64,000 bases of DNA from the NCBI RefSeq assembly GCF_003028855.1, contig NZ_CP028324.1, positions 4,960,001 to 5,024,000 of the forward strand. The letters are read 5' to 3'. This DNA comes from Pseudoduganella armeniaca (GTDB lineage: Bacteria; Pseudomonadota; Gammaproteobacteria; Burkholderiales; Burkholderiaceae_D). A model generated the notes under the pieces. It was not told the origin of the DNA. It searched no databases and saw nothing but the letters and a program-made list of their open reading frames with translations. Position 1 is the stretch's first letter; every line of letters starts with the position of its first letter. A program made the position numbers and the translations under genes. Below, in pieces: positions 34,402-41,952 of the stretch.

Positions 34402-35457
34402 TCAGACCGGCACCAGGCTGCCGGACAGGCCGATCTTCTGCAGCTTGGCCTTGGCCTTCTCCGCCTCTTCCCGGCTGCCGAACGGGCCCACCTTCACACG
34501 GGTCAGCTCGCCCGACGGCGACTTTTGCGTAAACGACTTGATGCCGGCCGCCTGCAGCTTGCCTTGCAGCTCGTCCACCTTGTCCTTGGCCGCCAGCGCG
34601 GCCACCTGGATCACGTAGCGGCTGGCGCCATCGGCCTCGGCCGGCTTGGCGGCGGGCTTGCCTTCCAGGATCGCCATGGCGCGGGTGGCGTCGTCCGGCT
34701 TGGACTCGTGCTTCGGCTCCGGTTTCGTTTCGGCCTTGGCTTCCCGCTTTGCCTTCGCTTCGGCTTCCGCCAAGGCCTTCGCTTCGGCCCTGGCCTTGGC
34801 TTTCGCTTCCGCCTTGGCCTCGGCCTCGGCCAGGCGGGTATCCGCCTTCGGTTCCGGTTTGTGTTCCGTTACTTTCGGCTCGGGCTTGTGCTCCGGTTTC
34901 GCTTCCGGCTTCTTCGGCTCCGGCTTGACTTCCTTCGGCTCCGTCCAGGCGATGGGTTCCTTCGGTTCCACGCGCGGCGCCGTGGCGGCGGCGACCTTCG
35001 GCGCCGGCTCGGCCGGCTCGACGATCTCCTCGCTCTGGTCCAGCGCCTCGTTCTGCGCGACCGGCTTGGCCGGCGCGGCGCTGGCGACGGTGGCTTCCTC
35101 GGCCGGCTTGTCGTCGGCCGGCTTGTCCTTGGCGGGAATCTGGATGGCGATGTCGTTGGCCAGCGGCTTCGGTTCGGAATCGAGGATCATCGGCAGGCCG
35201 ATGGCGACGGCCAGCGCCAGCGCGATGGCGCCGACCAGGCGGCGGCGCGCGCGTTTCTTTTCGGGTAACACCGGATCGGGCACGTCGCGCCCGGTGGCAC
35301 GGCCGCGGCCGCGGGCGGCGGCGGCCTCGGCGCCGGCATGCGCGGCGCGCTTGGCGCGGGCACGCTCGGCGAGATTTCTGTCGTCGGCGGCCCGGTAGTA
35401 GCCGCTGTCTTCAACAGACTCCTGCTTGTTTTTACCAAATTTCGAGAACAAGCCCAT
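34402..35457 (-). CDS. SPOR-domain cell-division protein (DedD-like)
   Basis: A 351-residue inner-membrane protein: cytoplasmic basic N-terminus, one transmembrane segment (RRRLVGAIALALAVAIGLPMIL, about 71-92), a long Lys/Glu/Pro/Ala-rich charged periplasmic linker (about 100-265, with KPEPK and AEAKA repeats) and a C-terminal SPOR domain (about 270-351; SRYVIQVAALAAKDKVDEL, TRVKVGPFGSREEAE) that binds denuded septal peptidoglycan. Same place in the folC-cvpA-purF operon as DedD in other proteobacteria. Confidence 0.9.
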   Translation of the reverse strand: MGLFSKFGKNKQESVEDSGYYRAADDRNLAERARAKRAAHAGAEAAAARGRGRATGRDVPDPVLPEKKRARRRLVGAIALALAVAIGLPMILDSEPKPLANDIAIQIPAKDKPADDKPAEEATVASAAPAKPVAQNEALDQSEEIVEPAEPAPKVAAATAPRVEPKEPIAWTEPKEVKPEPKKPEAKPEHKPEPKVTEHKPEPKADTRLAEAEAKAEAKAKARAEAKALAEAEAKAKREAKAETKPEPKHESKPDDATRAMAILEGKPAAKPAEADGASRYVIQVAALAAKDKVDELQGKLQAAGIKSFTQKSPSGELTRVKVGPFGSREEAEKAKAKLQKIGLSGSLVPV

Positions 35458-35468
35458 GCGTCAATTTC

Positions 35469-36755
35469 TCAGTGCAGTGAGGATTTACGTGCGGCCATGA
35501 CGCCGGCAACGGTCAGGAACGATCCAAAGACCACAATTCTATCATTCTCCCCAGCCCTGCTCATCGCATTTGCAAACGCCGCGGCGGGATCGTCGAACAG
35601 GCTGACCGTCTTCTCATGTTGATCGGCCTGCAATATCTGGACCTTGGCGGCAAGTTCCGACGCGCTGGCGGCACGGGGCGACGGCAGCGCCGTCAGGCAC
35701 CAGTGGTCGACGTGCTCGGACATCGCCTTGATGACGCCGTCGATGTCCTTGTCGTGCATCGAGCCGAACACGGCGAATGTATACGGGTGGTAGCCCATAT
35801 TGCCCAGGTTCTGGTTCAGCGCGGCGGCGGCGTGCGGGTTGTGCGCCACGTCGAGGATGACGGTGGGACGGCCCGGCAATACCTGGAAGCGGCCCGGCAG
35901 CTCGACGGTGACAAGGCCGTGGCGCACTTCCTGTGCCCCGACCGGCAGCTCGTTCTTCAGCACTTCCAGCGCGGCCAGCGCGGCGGAGGCGTTGAGCAGC
36001 TGGTTGGCGCCGCGCAGGCTCGGGTAGGCCAGCGAGTTGCGGCGCTGCGAACGGCCGCCGTAGTTCCACTGCTGCTTGTCGCCGGCGTAGTTGAAGTCGC
36101 GCCCCATCAGCCACAGGTCGGCACCGATGGCGGCGGCGTGGTCGATCAGCGACTGCGGCGGCACCGGATCGCTGCAGATGGCTGCCTTGCCAGGGCGGAA
36201 AATGCCCGCCTTCTCGAAGCCGATCTGCTCGCGGGTGCCGCCCAGGTAGTCGACGTGGTCGATGTCCACGCTGGTGACGATGGCAACGTCCGCATCGACG
36301 ACGTTGACGGCATCCAGGCGTCCGCCCAGCCCCACTTCCAGGATGACGACGTCCAGCGGCGCCTTGCTCATCAGGTGCATGATCGCCAGGGTGGTGAACT
36401 CGAAGTAGGTCAGCGGCGTGTCGCCGCGCACGGCCTCGACGGCGTCGAACGCCTCGACCAGCTGGGCGTCGCTGGCCAGGTCGCCGTTCAGGCGGGCGCG
36501 CTCGTTAAAGTCGAGGAAGTGCGGCTTGATGTACAGGCCCACCTTGTAGCCCGCGCGCAGCAGGATCGATTCCAGCATCGCGCAGGTGGAACCCTTGCCG
36601 TTGGTGCCGGCCACCATGATGACGGGGCAGGAGAACTGCAGCTGCAGGCGTTCCTTGACGGCGCGCACGCGCTCCAGGCCCATGTTGATGACGGTTTCGG
36701 CGTGGCGCGACTCGAGCAGCGCCAACCAGGCTGGGAGGGTGGTGGGAGTGGACAT
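35469..36755 (-). CDS. folC: Bifunctional dihydrofolate/folylpolyglutamate synthase
   Basis: A 428-residue Mur-ligase-type enzyme that adds glutamate to dihydropteroate and to folates. ATP P-loop in VMVAGTNGKGSTCAMLESIL, with DVVILEVGLGGRLDAVN and SVDIDHVDYLGGT following; C-terminal domain with VILDVAHNPHAAAAL. Eleven bases before the SPOR gene, in the accD-folC-SPOR-cvpA-purF run. Length normal. Confidence 0.95.
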   Translation of the reverse strand: MSTPTTLPAWLALLESRHAETVINMGLERVRAVKERLQLQFSCPVIMVAGTNGKGSTCAMLESILLRAGYKVGLYIKPHFLDFNERARLNGDLASDAQLVEAFDAVEAVRGDTPLTYFEFTTLAIMHLMSKAPLDVVILEVGLGGRLDAVNVVDADVAIVTSVDIDHVDYLGGTREQIGFEKAGIFRPGKAAICSDPVPPQSLIDHAAAIGADLWLMGRDFNYAGDKQQWNYGGRSQRRNSLAYPSLRGANQLLNASAALAALEVLKNELPVGAQEVRHGLVTVELPGRFQVLPGRPTVILDVAHNPHAAAALNQNLGNMGYHPYTFAVFGSMHDKDIDGVIKAMSEHVDHWCLTALPSPRAASASELAAKVQILQADQHEKTVSLFDDPAAAFANAMSRAGENDRIVVFGSFLTVAGVMAARKSSLH

Positions 36756-36829
36756 GACGAACTTCCAGAAAGCGAGGGCTGGGATTTTACCAAAGGGCCG
36801 GCCGGCCAGCAGGACCCGGACAAAAAACT

Positions 36830-36856
36830 GGGGTCAGACCCGGCGGGTCTGACCCC
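36830..36856. repeat. GGGGTCAGACCC hairpin repeat (copy 1)
   Basis: Perfect 12-bp arms GGGGTCAGACCC (36830-36841) and GGGTCTGACCCC (36845-36856) with a 3-base loop, in the 148-bp gap between accD and folC. The identical arms recur at 48378-48404; a degraded copy lies near 38967-39020. Confidence 0.85.
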
Positions 36857-36903
36857 GGCTCTCGTCCTTGGGTCCGGCTGGCGCCAGTGGCGCGGCGTAG
36901 CTG

Positions 36904-37776
36904 TTATGCCAGCACTTCAGCGGCCTGGTTCTGCAGCAGTGCCAGCAGGCGCGCGATCTCCTCGCGCATCTTGCGGCGGTCGACGATCATGTCGATGGCG
37001 CCCTTGGTCAGCAGGAACTCGGAACGCTGGAAGCCCTCCGGCAGCTTCTCGCGCACGGTGTTCTCGATCACGCGCGGGCCGGCGAAGCCGATCAGTGCCT
37101 TCGGCTCGGCCATCACGACGTCGCCCATGAACGCGAACGAAGCGGACACGCCGCCCATCGTCGGGTCGGTCAGCACGCTGATGAACGGCAGCTTTTTCTC
37201 CGACAGCTTGGTCAGCATCGCGGTGGTTTTCGCCATCTGCATCAGCGACAGCAGGCCCTCCTGCATGCGCGCCCCGCCGGTGGCGGTGATGCAGATGAAC
37301 GGCACTTTCTGTTCGACGGCCACCTGGGCGGCGCGGGCGAAGCGTTCGCCGACGACGGAGCCCATCGAGCCGCCCATGAATTCGAATTCGAAGCACGCGA
37401 CGACGACGGGCAGGCTCATGATCGAACCGCCCATGCAGATCATCGCATCGGTCTCGCCGGTGGCTTCCATCGCCTGTTTCAGGCGATCGGGGTATTTCTT
37501 GCTGTCCTTGAATTTCAGCGTGTCGACCGGCAGGCTTTCCTGGCCGATTTCATAGCGGCCGCCGGCGTCGAGCAGCGCATCGAGGCGCTCGCGGGCGCGG
37601 ATGCGCATATGGTGGTCGCACTTGGGGCAGACGTGCAGGTTCGATTCCAGATCGGTCCGGTACAGGACGGCCTCGCAGGAGGGGCACTTGACCCACAGTC
37701 CTTCCGGCATCGTCTTGCGAGCGGCAGCTTCCGAGCGCTGAATGCGCGGTGGCAGCAATTTTTCCAACCAGCTCAT
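36904..37776 (-). CDS. accD: Acetyl-CoA carboxylase carboxyltransferase subunit beta
   Basis: A 290-residue beta subunit of the carboxyltransferase that makes malonyl-CoA for fatty-acid synthesis, partner of AccA. N-terminal four-cysteine zinc ribbon (CPSCEAVLYR, CPKCDHH) and crotonase-like core (GGSMGSVVGERF, GGARMQEGLLSLMQM, IGFAGPRVIENTV). The ATG at 37776 (MSWLEKLLPP) has AGGAGA upstream; the longer frame to 37863 is rejected. A repeat-filled 351-bp gap separates it from trpA, where many relatives have trpA directly adjoining. Confidence 0.96.
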   Translation of the reverse strand: MSWLEKLLPPRIQRSEAAARKTMPEGLWVKCPSCEAVLYRTDLESNLHVCPKCDHHMRIRARERLDALLDAGGRYEIGQESLPVDTLKFKDSKKYPDRLKQAMEATGETDAMICMGGSIMSLPVVVACFEFEFMGGSMGSVVGERFARAAQVAVEQKVPFICITATGGARMQEGLLSLMQMAKTTAMLTKLSEKKLPFISVLTDPTMGGVSASFAFMGDVVMAEPKALIGFAGPRVIENTVREKLPEGFQRSEFLLTKGAIDMIVDRRKMREEIARLLALLQNQAAEVLA

Positions 37777-37898
37777 ATTTTCTCCTGTTGCTCTGACTGA
37801 GGGGCGAAGTGTAGCCTGTTCCGCCACAGCTGTCGAACATTCCACTTTGCCAACTTTACGCACGACCGTGAGATTTTATGCGGCTTCCAGGCCGTATA

Positions 37899-38033
37899 AC
37901 GGCCGAGCCCGTGTCCCACATCGGTGGCGGAGCAGGGATTTCGTGGAGCACAGCTCCACGCCTGCGCAGCGGGTAATGCCACGAACGGCATTACCCTCTC
38001 CCAGTCACCAATATGGGACACGGGCTCGGCCGT
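37899..38033. repeat. ~135-bp palindromic intergenic element with 20-bp terminal inverted repeats
   Basis: Terminal repeats ACGGCCGAGCCCGTGTCCCA (37899-37918) and its perfect reverse complement (38014-38033). Between them are two hairpins: GTGGAGCA-CAGC-TCCAC and GGTAATGCC-N6-GGCATTACC, joined by GCCTGCGCAGCGG. The copy at 45021-45151 is the same element in the opposite orientation. With the derivative at 38063-38115 it fills the accD-trpA gap (37777-38127); no gene is seen there. Size, TIRs and lack of coding capacity resemble a MITE or BIME. Confidence 0.88.
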
Positions 38034-38062
38034 GCAGCGGATGCGAGCAGACCAGTGGACTG

Positions 38063-38115
38063 TCGAGCTCGTGTCCCGCCTTGGTGACTGACCCCGCGGT
38101 GGGACACGGGCTCGG
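38063..38115. repeat. Minimal derivative of the palindromic element (ends only)
   Basis: TCGAGCTCGTGTCCC (38063-38077) faces GGGACACGGGCTCGG (38101-38115), 13 of 15 positions paired, with 23 bases between. These are the terminal repeats of the larger element with its central hairpins missing, lying 29 bases from the full copy. It ends 12 bases before the trpA stop. Confidence 0.75.
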
Positions 38116-38127
38116 CTGTGTCAGTGC

Positions 38128-38925
38128 TTACTCGTCCAGCGCGCGGCGGATGCCGGCCACGAAGCCTTGCACGGCGGCCGGAGCGTTCTCGGGCGTGCTG
38201 GCTTCGATTTCCTGGATGACGCGGCTGCCGATGACGACAGCGTCCGCCACTTTCGCCACCGCCTTGGCCGTGGCGGCGTCGCGGATGCCGAAGCCGACGC
38301 CGATCGGCAGGCTGACGTGCTGGCGGATCGCGGCGATGCGCTCGGCCACCTGGGCAGTATCGATATTGCCGGCGCCCGTCACGCCCTTCAGCGACACGTA
38401 ATACGAGAAGCCGCTGCCCACCTTGGCGACCTGGGCAATGCGCGCATCGGTGGACGTCGGCGCCAGCAGGAAGATCACGTCCAGGCCGGCCGCGCGCATC
38501 TTGCCGGCGAACTCCTCGCACTCTTCCGGCGGGTAGTCGACCACGATCGCGCCGTCGGCGCCCGCTGCCTTCGACGCGGCGATAAAGGCGTCGACGCCGA
38601 TCCGTTCGATCGGGTTGGCATAGCCCATCAGCACCACGGGCGTGGTCTGGTTAGTCTGGCGAAACTCGCGCACGTGCTCGAACACGTGGCGGATGCCGAC
38701 GCCCTGCGCTAGTGCGCGCTCACACGCGCGCTGGATGACGGGGCCTTCCGCCATCGGGTCGGAAAACGGCACGCCCAGCTCCAGCACGTCGGCGCCGCCG
38801 GCGACGAGCGCGTGCAGCAGGGGTACGGTCAGCGCCGGCAACGGGTCGCCGGCGGTAATGAAGGTCACGAGACCGGTCTTGTTCTGTTCTTTCAGGGCGG
38901 CGAAGGTTTGGGCGATACGGGACAT
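38128..38925 (-). CDS. trpA: Tryptophan synthase alpha chain
   Basis: A 265-residue TIM-barrel subunit that cleaves indole-3-glycerol phosphate to indole. Typical start MSRIAQTFAALKEQNKTGLVTFITAGDP and the LELGVPFSDPMAEGPVIQRA catalytic region (Glu and Asp). It lies 139 bases after trpB. With trpF and trpB it forms the distal half of tryptophan synthesis; trpE, trpG, trpD and trpC are not in the window, as usual in this group. Confidence 0.96.
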   Translation of the reverse strand: MSRIAQTFAALKEQNKTGLVTFITAGDPLPALTVPLLHALVAGGADVLELGVPFSDPMAEGPVIQRACERALAQGVGIRHVFEHVREFRQTNQTTPVVLMGYANPIERIGVDAFIAASKAAGADGAIVVDYPPEECEEFAGKMRAAGLDVIFLLAPTSTDARIAQVAKVGSGFSYYVSLKGVTGAGNIDTAQVAERIAAIRQHVSLPIGVGFGIRDAATAKAVAKVADAVVIGSRVIQEIEASTPENAPAAVQGFVAGIRRALDE

Positions 38926-38966
38926 GTTTTATCTTTCTGTTTGGCTGCACCCCAACGACAAAGGCC

Positions 38967-39007
38967 GGGGTCAGACGGGAACGCCGAGTTCCGGTGGGTC
39001 TGCCCCC
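38967..39007. repeat. Degraded GGGGTCAGAC...GGGTCTGCCCC hairpin
   Basis: GGGGTCAGAC near 38967 faces GGGTCTGCCCC near 38997, with an extra insert GGAACGCCGAGTTCC that itself forms a small hairpin. It lies in the trpB-trpA gap and looks like a decayed or insert-bearing relative of the 36830 and 48378 repeats. Boundaries are approximate. Confidence 0.5.
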
Positions 39008-39064
39008 AGGGTCTGCACTTGGGGTAGAAAATGAGGACGGTGGCGCTTTGGCGAATGGTGGCGC

Positions 39065-40309
39065 TCAGCCGAAGTTCAGCCCCATCCGCTCGGCCACCGT
39101 ATGCATGTCCTTGTCGCCCCGGCCGGACAGGTTGGCCAGCACGATCTTGTCCTTCGGCAGCGTGGCGGCCAGCTTGGCCGCGTACGCCAGCGCGTGCGAC
39201 GATTCCAGCGCCGGGATGATGCCCTCGATATGGCAGCAGTCGTGGAACGCCTGCAGCGCCTCCTCGTCCGTGACGGACACGTACTGGGCGCGGCCGGAGT
39301 CCTTCAGCCAGGCGTGCTCCGGACCGACCCCGGGGTAGTCGAGGCCGGCCGAGACCGAGTGCGTCTCGATGATCTGGCCGTCGTCGCTCTGCAGCAGGTA
39401 GGTGCGGTTGCCGTGCAGCACGCCCGGGTAACCCTTCGTCAGCGACGCCGCGTGCTTGCCGGAATCCAGGCCCTCGCCCGCCGCCTCCACGCCGATCAGC
39501 TGCGTCTCTTTCTGGTCGATGTACGGGTAGAAGATGCCCATCGCGTTCGAGCCGCCGCCGATGCAGGCAAGCACGTAGTCGGGCTGGCGGCCCGTCATTT
39601 CCGGCATCTGCACCAGGCATTCCTCGCCGATCACGGACTGGAAGTCGCGCACCAGCATCGGATACGGGTGCGGCCCCGCCACGGTGCCGATGATGTAGAA
39701 GGTGTTTTCGATATTGGTGACCCAGTCGCGCATCGCTTCGTTGAGCGCGTCCTTCAGGGTCTTGGAGCCGGATTCGACCGGCACGACGGTCGCGCCAAGC
39801 AGCTTCATCCGGTAGACGTTCTGGGCCTGGCGCTTGACGTCCTCGCTACCCATGTAGACCACGCATTCCAGGCCGAAGCGCGCGCAGATGGTCGCGGTGG
39901 CGACACCATGCTGGCCCGCGCCCGTTTCGGCGATGATGCGCGGCTTGCCCATCCGTTTCGCCAGCAGCGCCTGGCCGATGACGTTGTTGATCTTGTGCGC
40001 GCCGGTATGGTTCAGGTCCTCGCGCTTGAAGTAGATTTGCGCGCCGCCCGCCATTTCCGACCAGCGCCGCGCGTGGTAGATGGGCGATGGACGGCCGACA
40101 AAGTGCTTCAGCTCGTAGCGGAACTCTTCCAGGAACTCGGGATCCTTGCTGTAGCGCGCATACGCTTCGTTCAGCTCGGCCAGCGCATAGGTCAGCGTCT
40201 CGGCAACAAAGGAACCGCCATACGGGCCGAAGTGGCCGGTCGGGTCGGGCAAGTGGTAGTCGGTGGCGTGGAACAGGGCGGCTGGGCCGTTGGCGATCGG
40301 GGATTTCAT
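39065..40309 (-). CDS. trpB: Tryptophan synthase beta chain
   Basis: A 414-residue PLP enzyme that joins indole and serine to give tryptophan. PLP Lys in LNHTGAHKINNVIGQALLAKRMGK; phosphate loop in CIGGGSNAMGIF. Typical opening YHLPDPTGHFGPYGGSFVAETL. The ATG at 40309 is used; an in-frame ATG at 40327 is possible. It lies 66 bases after trpF. Confidence 0.96.
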   Translation of the reverse strand: MKSPIANGPAALFHATDYHLPDPTGHFGPYGGSFVAETLTYALAELNEAYARYSKDPEFLEEFRYELKHFVGRPSPIYHARRWSEMAGGAQIYFKREDLNHTGAHKINNVIGQALLAKRMGKPRIIAETGAGQHGVATATICARFGLECVVYMGSEDVKRQAQNVYRMKLLGATVVPVESGSKTLKDALNEAMRDWVTNIENTFYIIGTVAGPHPYPMLVRDFQSVIGEECLVQMPEMTGRQPDYVLACIGGGSNAMGIFYPYIDQKETQLIGVEAAGEGLDSGKHAASLTKGYPGVLHGNRTYLLQSDDGQIIETHSVSAGLDYPGVGPEHAWLKDSGRAQYVSVTDEEALQAFHDCCHIEGIIPALESSHALAYAAKLAATLPKDKIVLANLSGRGDKDMHTVAERMGLNFG

Positions 40310-40375
40310 GGCAAGCTCTCTCGTCATGGACCCCGCCTGCCGGTAACGGCGCCTCATGGGCGCGTGAAAGAGTGG

Positions 40376-41047
40376 CTAGGCGGAGGTCGCGGTGTCGTCT
40401 GCTGCCCGCACCGCGGCAACGAATTGCGCGATCAGGCGGGCATCTTTGATGCCCTTCGCGGCCTCGACGCCACTGCTGACGTCAACCGCGTAAGGGCGCA
40501 CGCTGGCTACGGCGCCAGTCGCGTTGTGTACGCTCAAGCCACCACTCAAAACGGCCCGATGCGCGAGATCTTTTGGAATGAGAGACCAATCAAAAACCTT
40601 TCCTGCGCCGCCATAGGCATCGACAAACGTATCGAGCAGCACGCCCGCGAACAAGCGGGACGATGCGCGGCATTCTGTCTCGTATTCTAGCAGCTCATTC
40701 CCGGCCGTGTCCCCTTTTACGCGGAACACGCGCAGGAATGGCCGGTTCGCCGCCGCCGCAGCCGCGGCGCACTGCGCTGCCGTCTCGTCGCCGTGGAACT
40801 GCAGCAGCCCGACGGGCGCCGTCGCCACCGTCGCCGCCACTTCCTCGGCCGTGGCGTTGACGAACAGCCCGACCGCCGTGACGAACGGCGGCAGCAACGC
40901 GATCAGCTCGGCGGCGCGCGCCGGCGTCACGTAGCGTGGACTCTTCGGGTAGAACACGAAGCCGACGGCGTCCGCGCCGGCGGCCACCACGGCCTGGACG
41001 TCCTCTTCGCGGGTCAGGCCGCAGATCTTGATGCGGGTGCGCTGCAT
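40376..41047 (-). CDS. trpF: Phosphoribosylanthranilate isomerase
   Basis: A 223-residue TIM-barrel enzyme of tryptophan synthesis. Catalytic Cys in RIKICGLTREEDV and catalytic Asp in AVDVSSGVEAAKGIKD. The ATG at 41047 (MQRTRIKICG) begins the conserved domain; the upstream frame has no family sequence. Eleven bases after truA and before trpB, so truA-trpF-trpB-trpA is probably one transcript. Confidence 0.95.
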   Translation of the reverse strand: MQRTRIKICGLTREEDVQAVVAAGADAVGFVFYPKSPRYVTPARAAELIALLPPFVTAVGLFVNATAEEVAATVATAPVGLLQFHGDETAAQCAAAAAAANRPFLRVFRVKGDTAGNELLEYETECRASSRLFAGVLLDTFVDAYGGAGKVFDWSLIPKDLAHRAVLSGGLSVHNATGAVASVRPYAVDVSSGVEAAKGIKDARLIAQFVAAVRAADDTATSA

Positions 41048-41058
41048 AATGGTCCTCG

Positions 41059-41883
41059 TCAGAAAGCAGGCAGGATGCGCGGGGTTTCCTGCGGCAGGCC
41101 CCACTTCGCATCGTATTCGATATCGGCCAGGTACAGCCCGTCCGGCATGAACGTGGGCGCGGCCACGGTGCGGTCGCGCCCCGCCAGCAGCTCGCCCAGC
41201 CAGCTCACGTCCTCGCGGCCCTGGCCCACGTAGACCAGCGCGCCGACCAGGTTGCGCACCATGTGGTGCAGGAAGGCGCTGGCGCGCAAGGTGAACAGGA
41301 TCATGTCGCCGTGGCGCTCGATGGTGATCTCCTGCATGTCCTTGACGGGCGTCTTGGCCTGGCAGCCGGCGGCACGGAAGGCCGAGAAATCGTGCGTGCC
41401 GATCAGCGGCACGACGGCCGCGCGCATGCGTTCGATGTCCAGCGGCCGGTGCGTGAAACCGGCCCGGCCGGCCAGCAGCGGCGCGCGTACGGCGTTGTTG
41501 TACAGGAGGTAGTGATAGGTGCGCGAGCGCGCCGAGAAACGCGCATGGAAGTCGGCGGCCGGGTCGAACTCCGCCTCGCCGTAGGCCACCACCTCATGCA
41601 GCTCCTTGGCCCAGCGCACGCCGATCGAATCGGGCAGGAAGGCGTTGATGCCGCGCACCCAGGCGTGCATCTCGCGCTGCAGCTCGGTGTCGAAATGCAC
41701 CACCTGCCCCAGCGCGTGCACGCCCGCATCGGTGCGGCCGGCGCAGGTGGTGCCGATGGGCACGCAAGCGAACTTCTCGATCGCCTGCTCCAGCTTGTCC
41801 TGCACCGTGCAGCCGTGCGGCTGCACCTGATAGCCCTGCCAGTCGGCGCCGTTGTACTGGACCCCCAATGCGATGCGTTTCAA
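41059..41883 (-). CDS. truA: tRNA pseudouridine(38-40) synthase
   Basis: A 274-residue enzyme making pseudouridine at positions 38, 39 and 40 of the tRNA anticodon stem. Catalytic Asp in CAGRTDAGVHALGQ, with RIALGVQYNGADWQGYQ at the start and HHMVRNLVGALVYVG near the C-terminus. Lies between fimV and trpF, the usual place in Burkholderiales. Confidence 0.96.
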   Translation of the reverse strand: MKRIALGVQYNGADWQGYQVQPHGCTVQDKLEQAIEKFACVPIGTTCAGRTDAGVHALGQVVHFDTELQREMHAWVRGINAFLPDSIGVRWAKELHEVVAYGEAEFDPAADFHARFSARSRTYHYLLYNNAVRAPLLAGRAGFTHRPLDIERMRAAVVPLIGTHDFSAFRAAGCQAKTPVKDMQEITIERHGDMILFTLRASAFLHHMVRNLVGALVYVGQGREDVSWLGELLAGRDRTVAAPTFMPDGLYLADIEYDAKWGLPQETPRILPAF

Positions 41884-41952
41884 TGCCTGCTCTTTTTCAG
41901 CTGATGTGCGGAGCCGGCATTATACGCGCCGCGGCGCGGCCCGCGCCCAACT

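Noticed and set aside
36904..37776. Possible loss of accD-trpA coupling as evidence for a pseudogene
   Set aside because: accD has zinc ribbon, full core and normal length; only the spacer is expanded by repeats.
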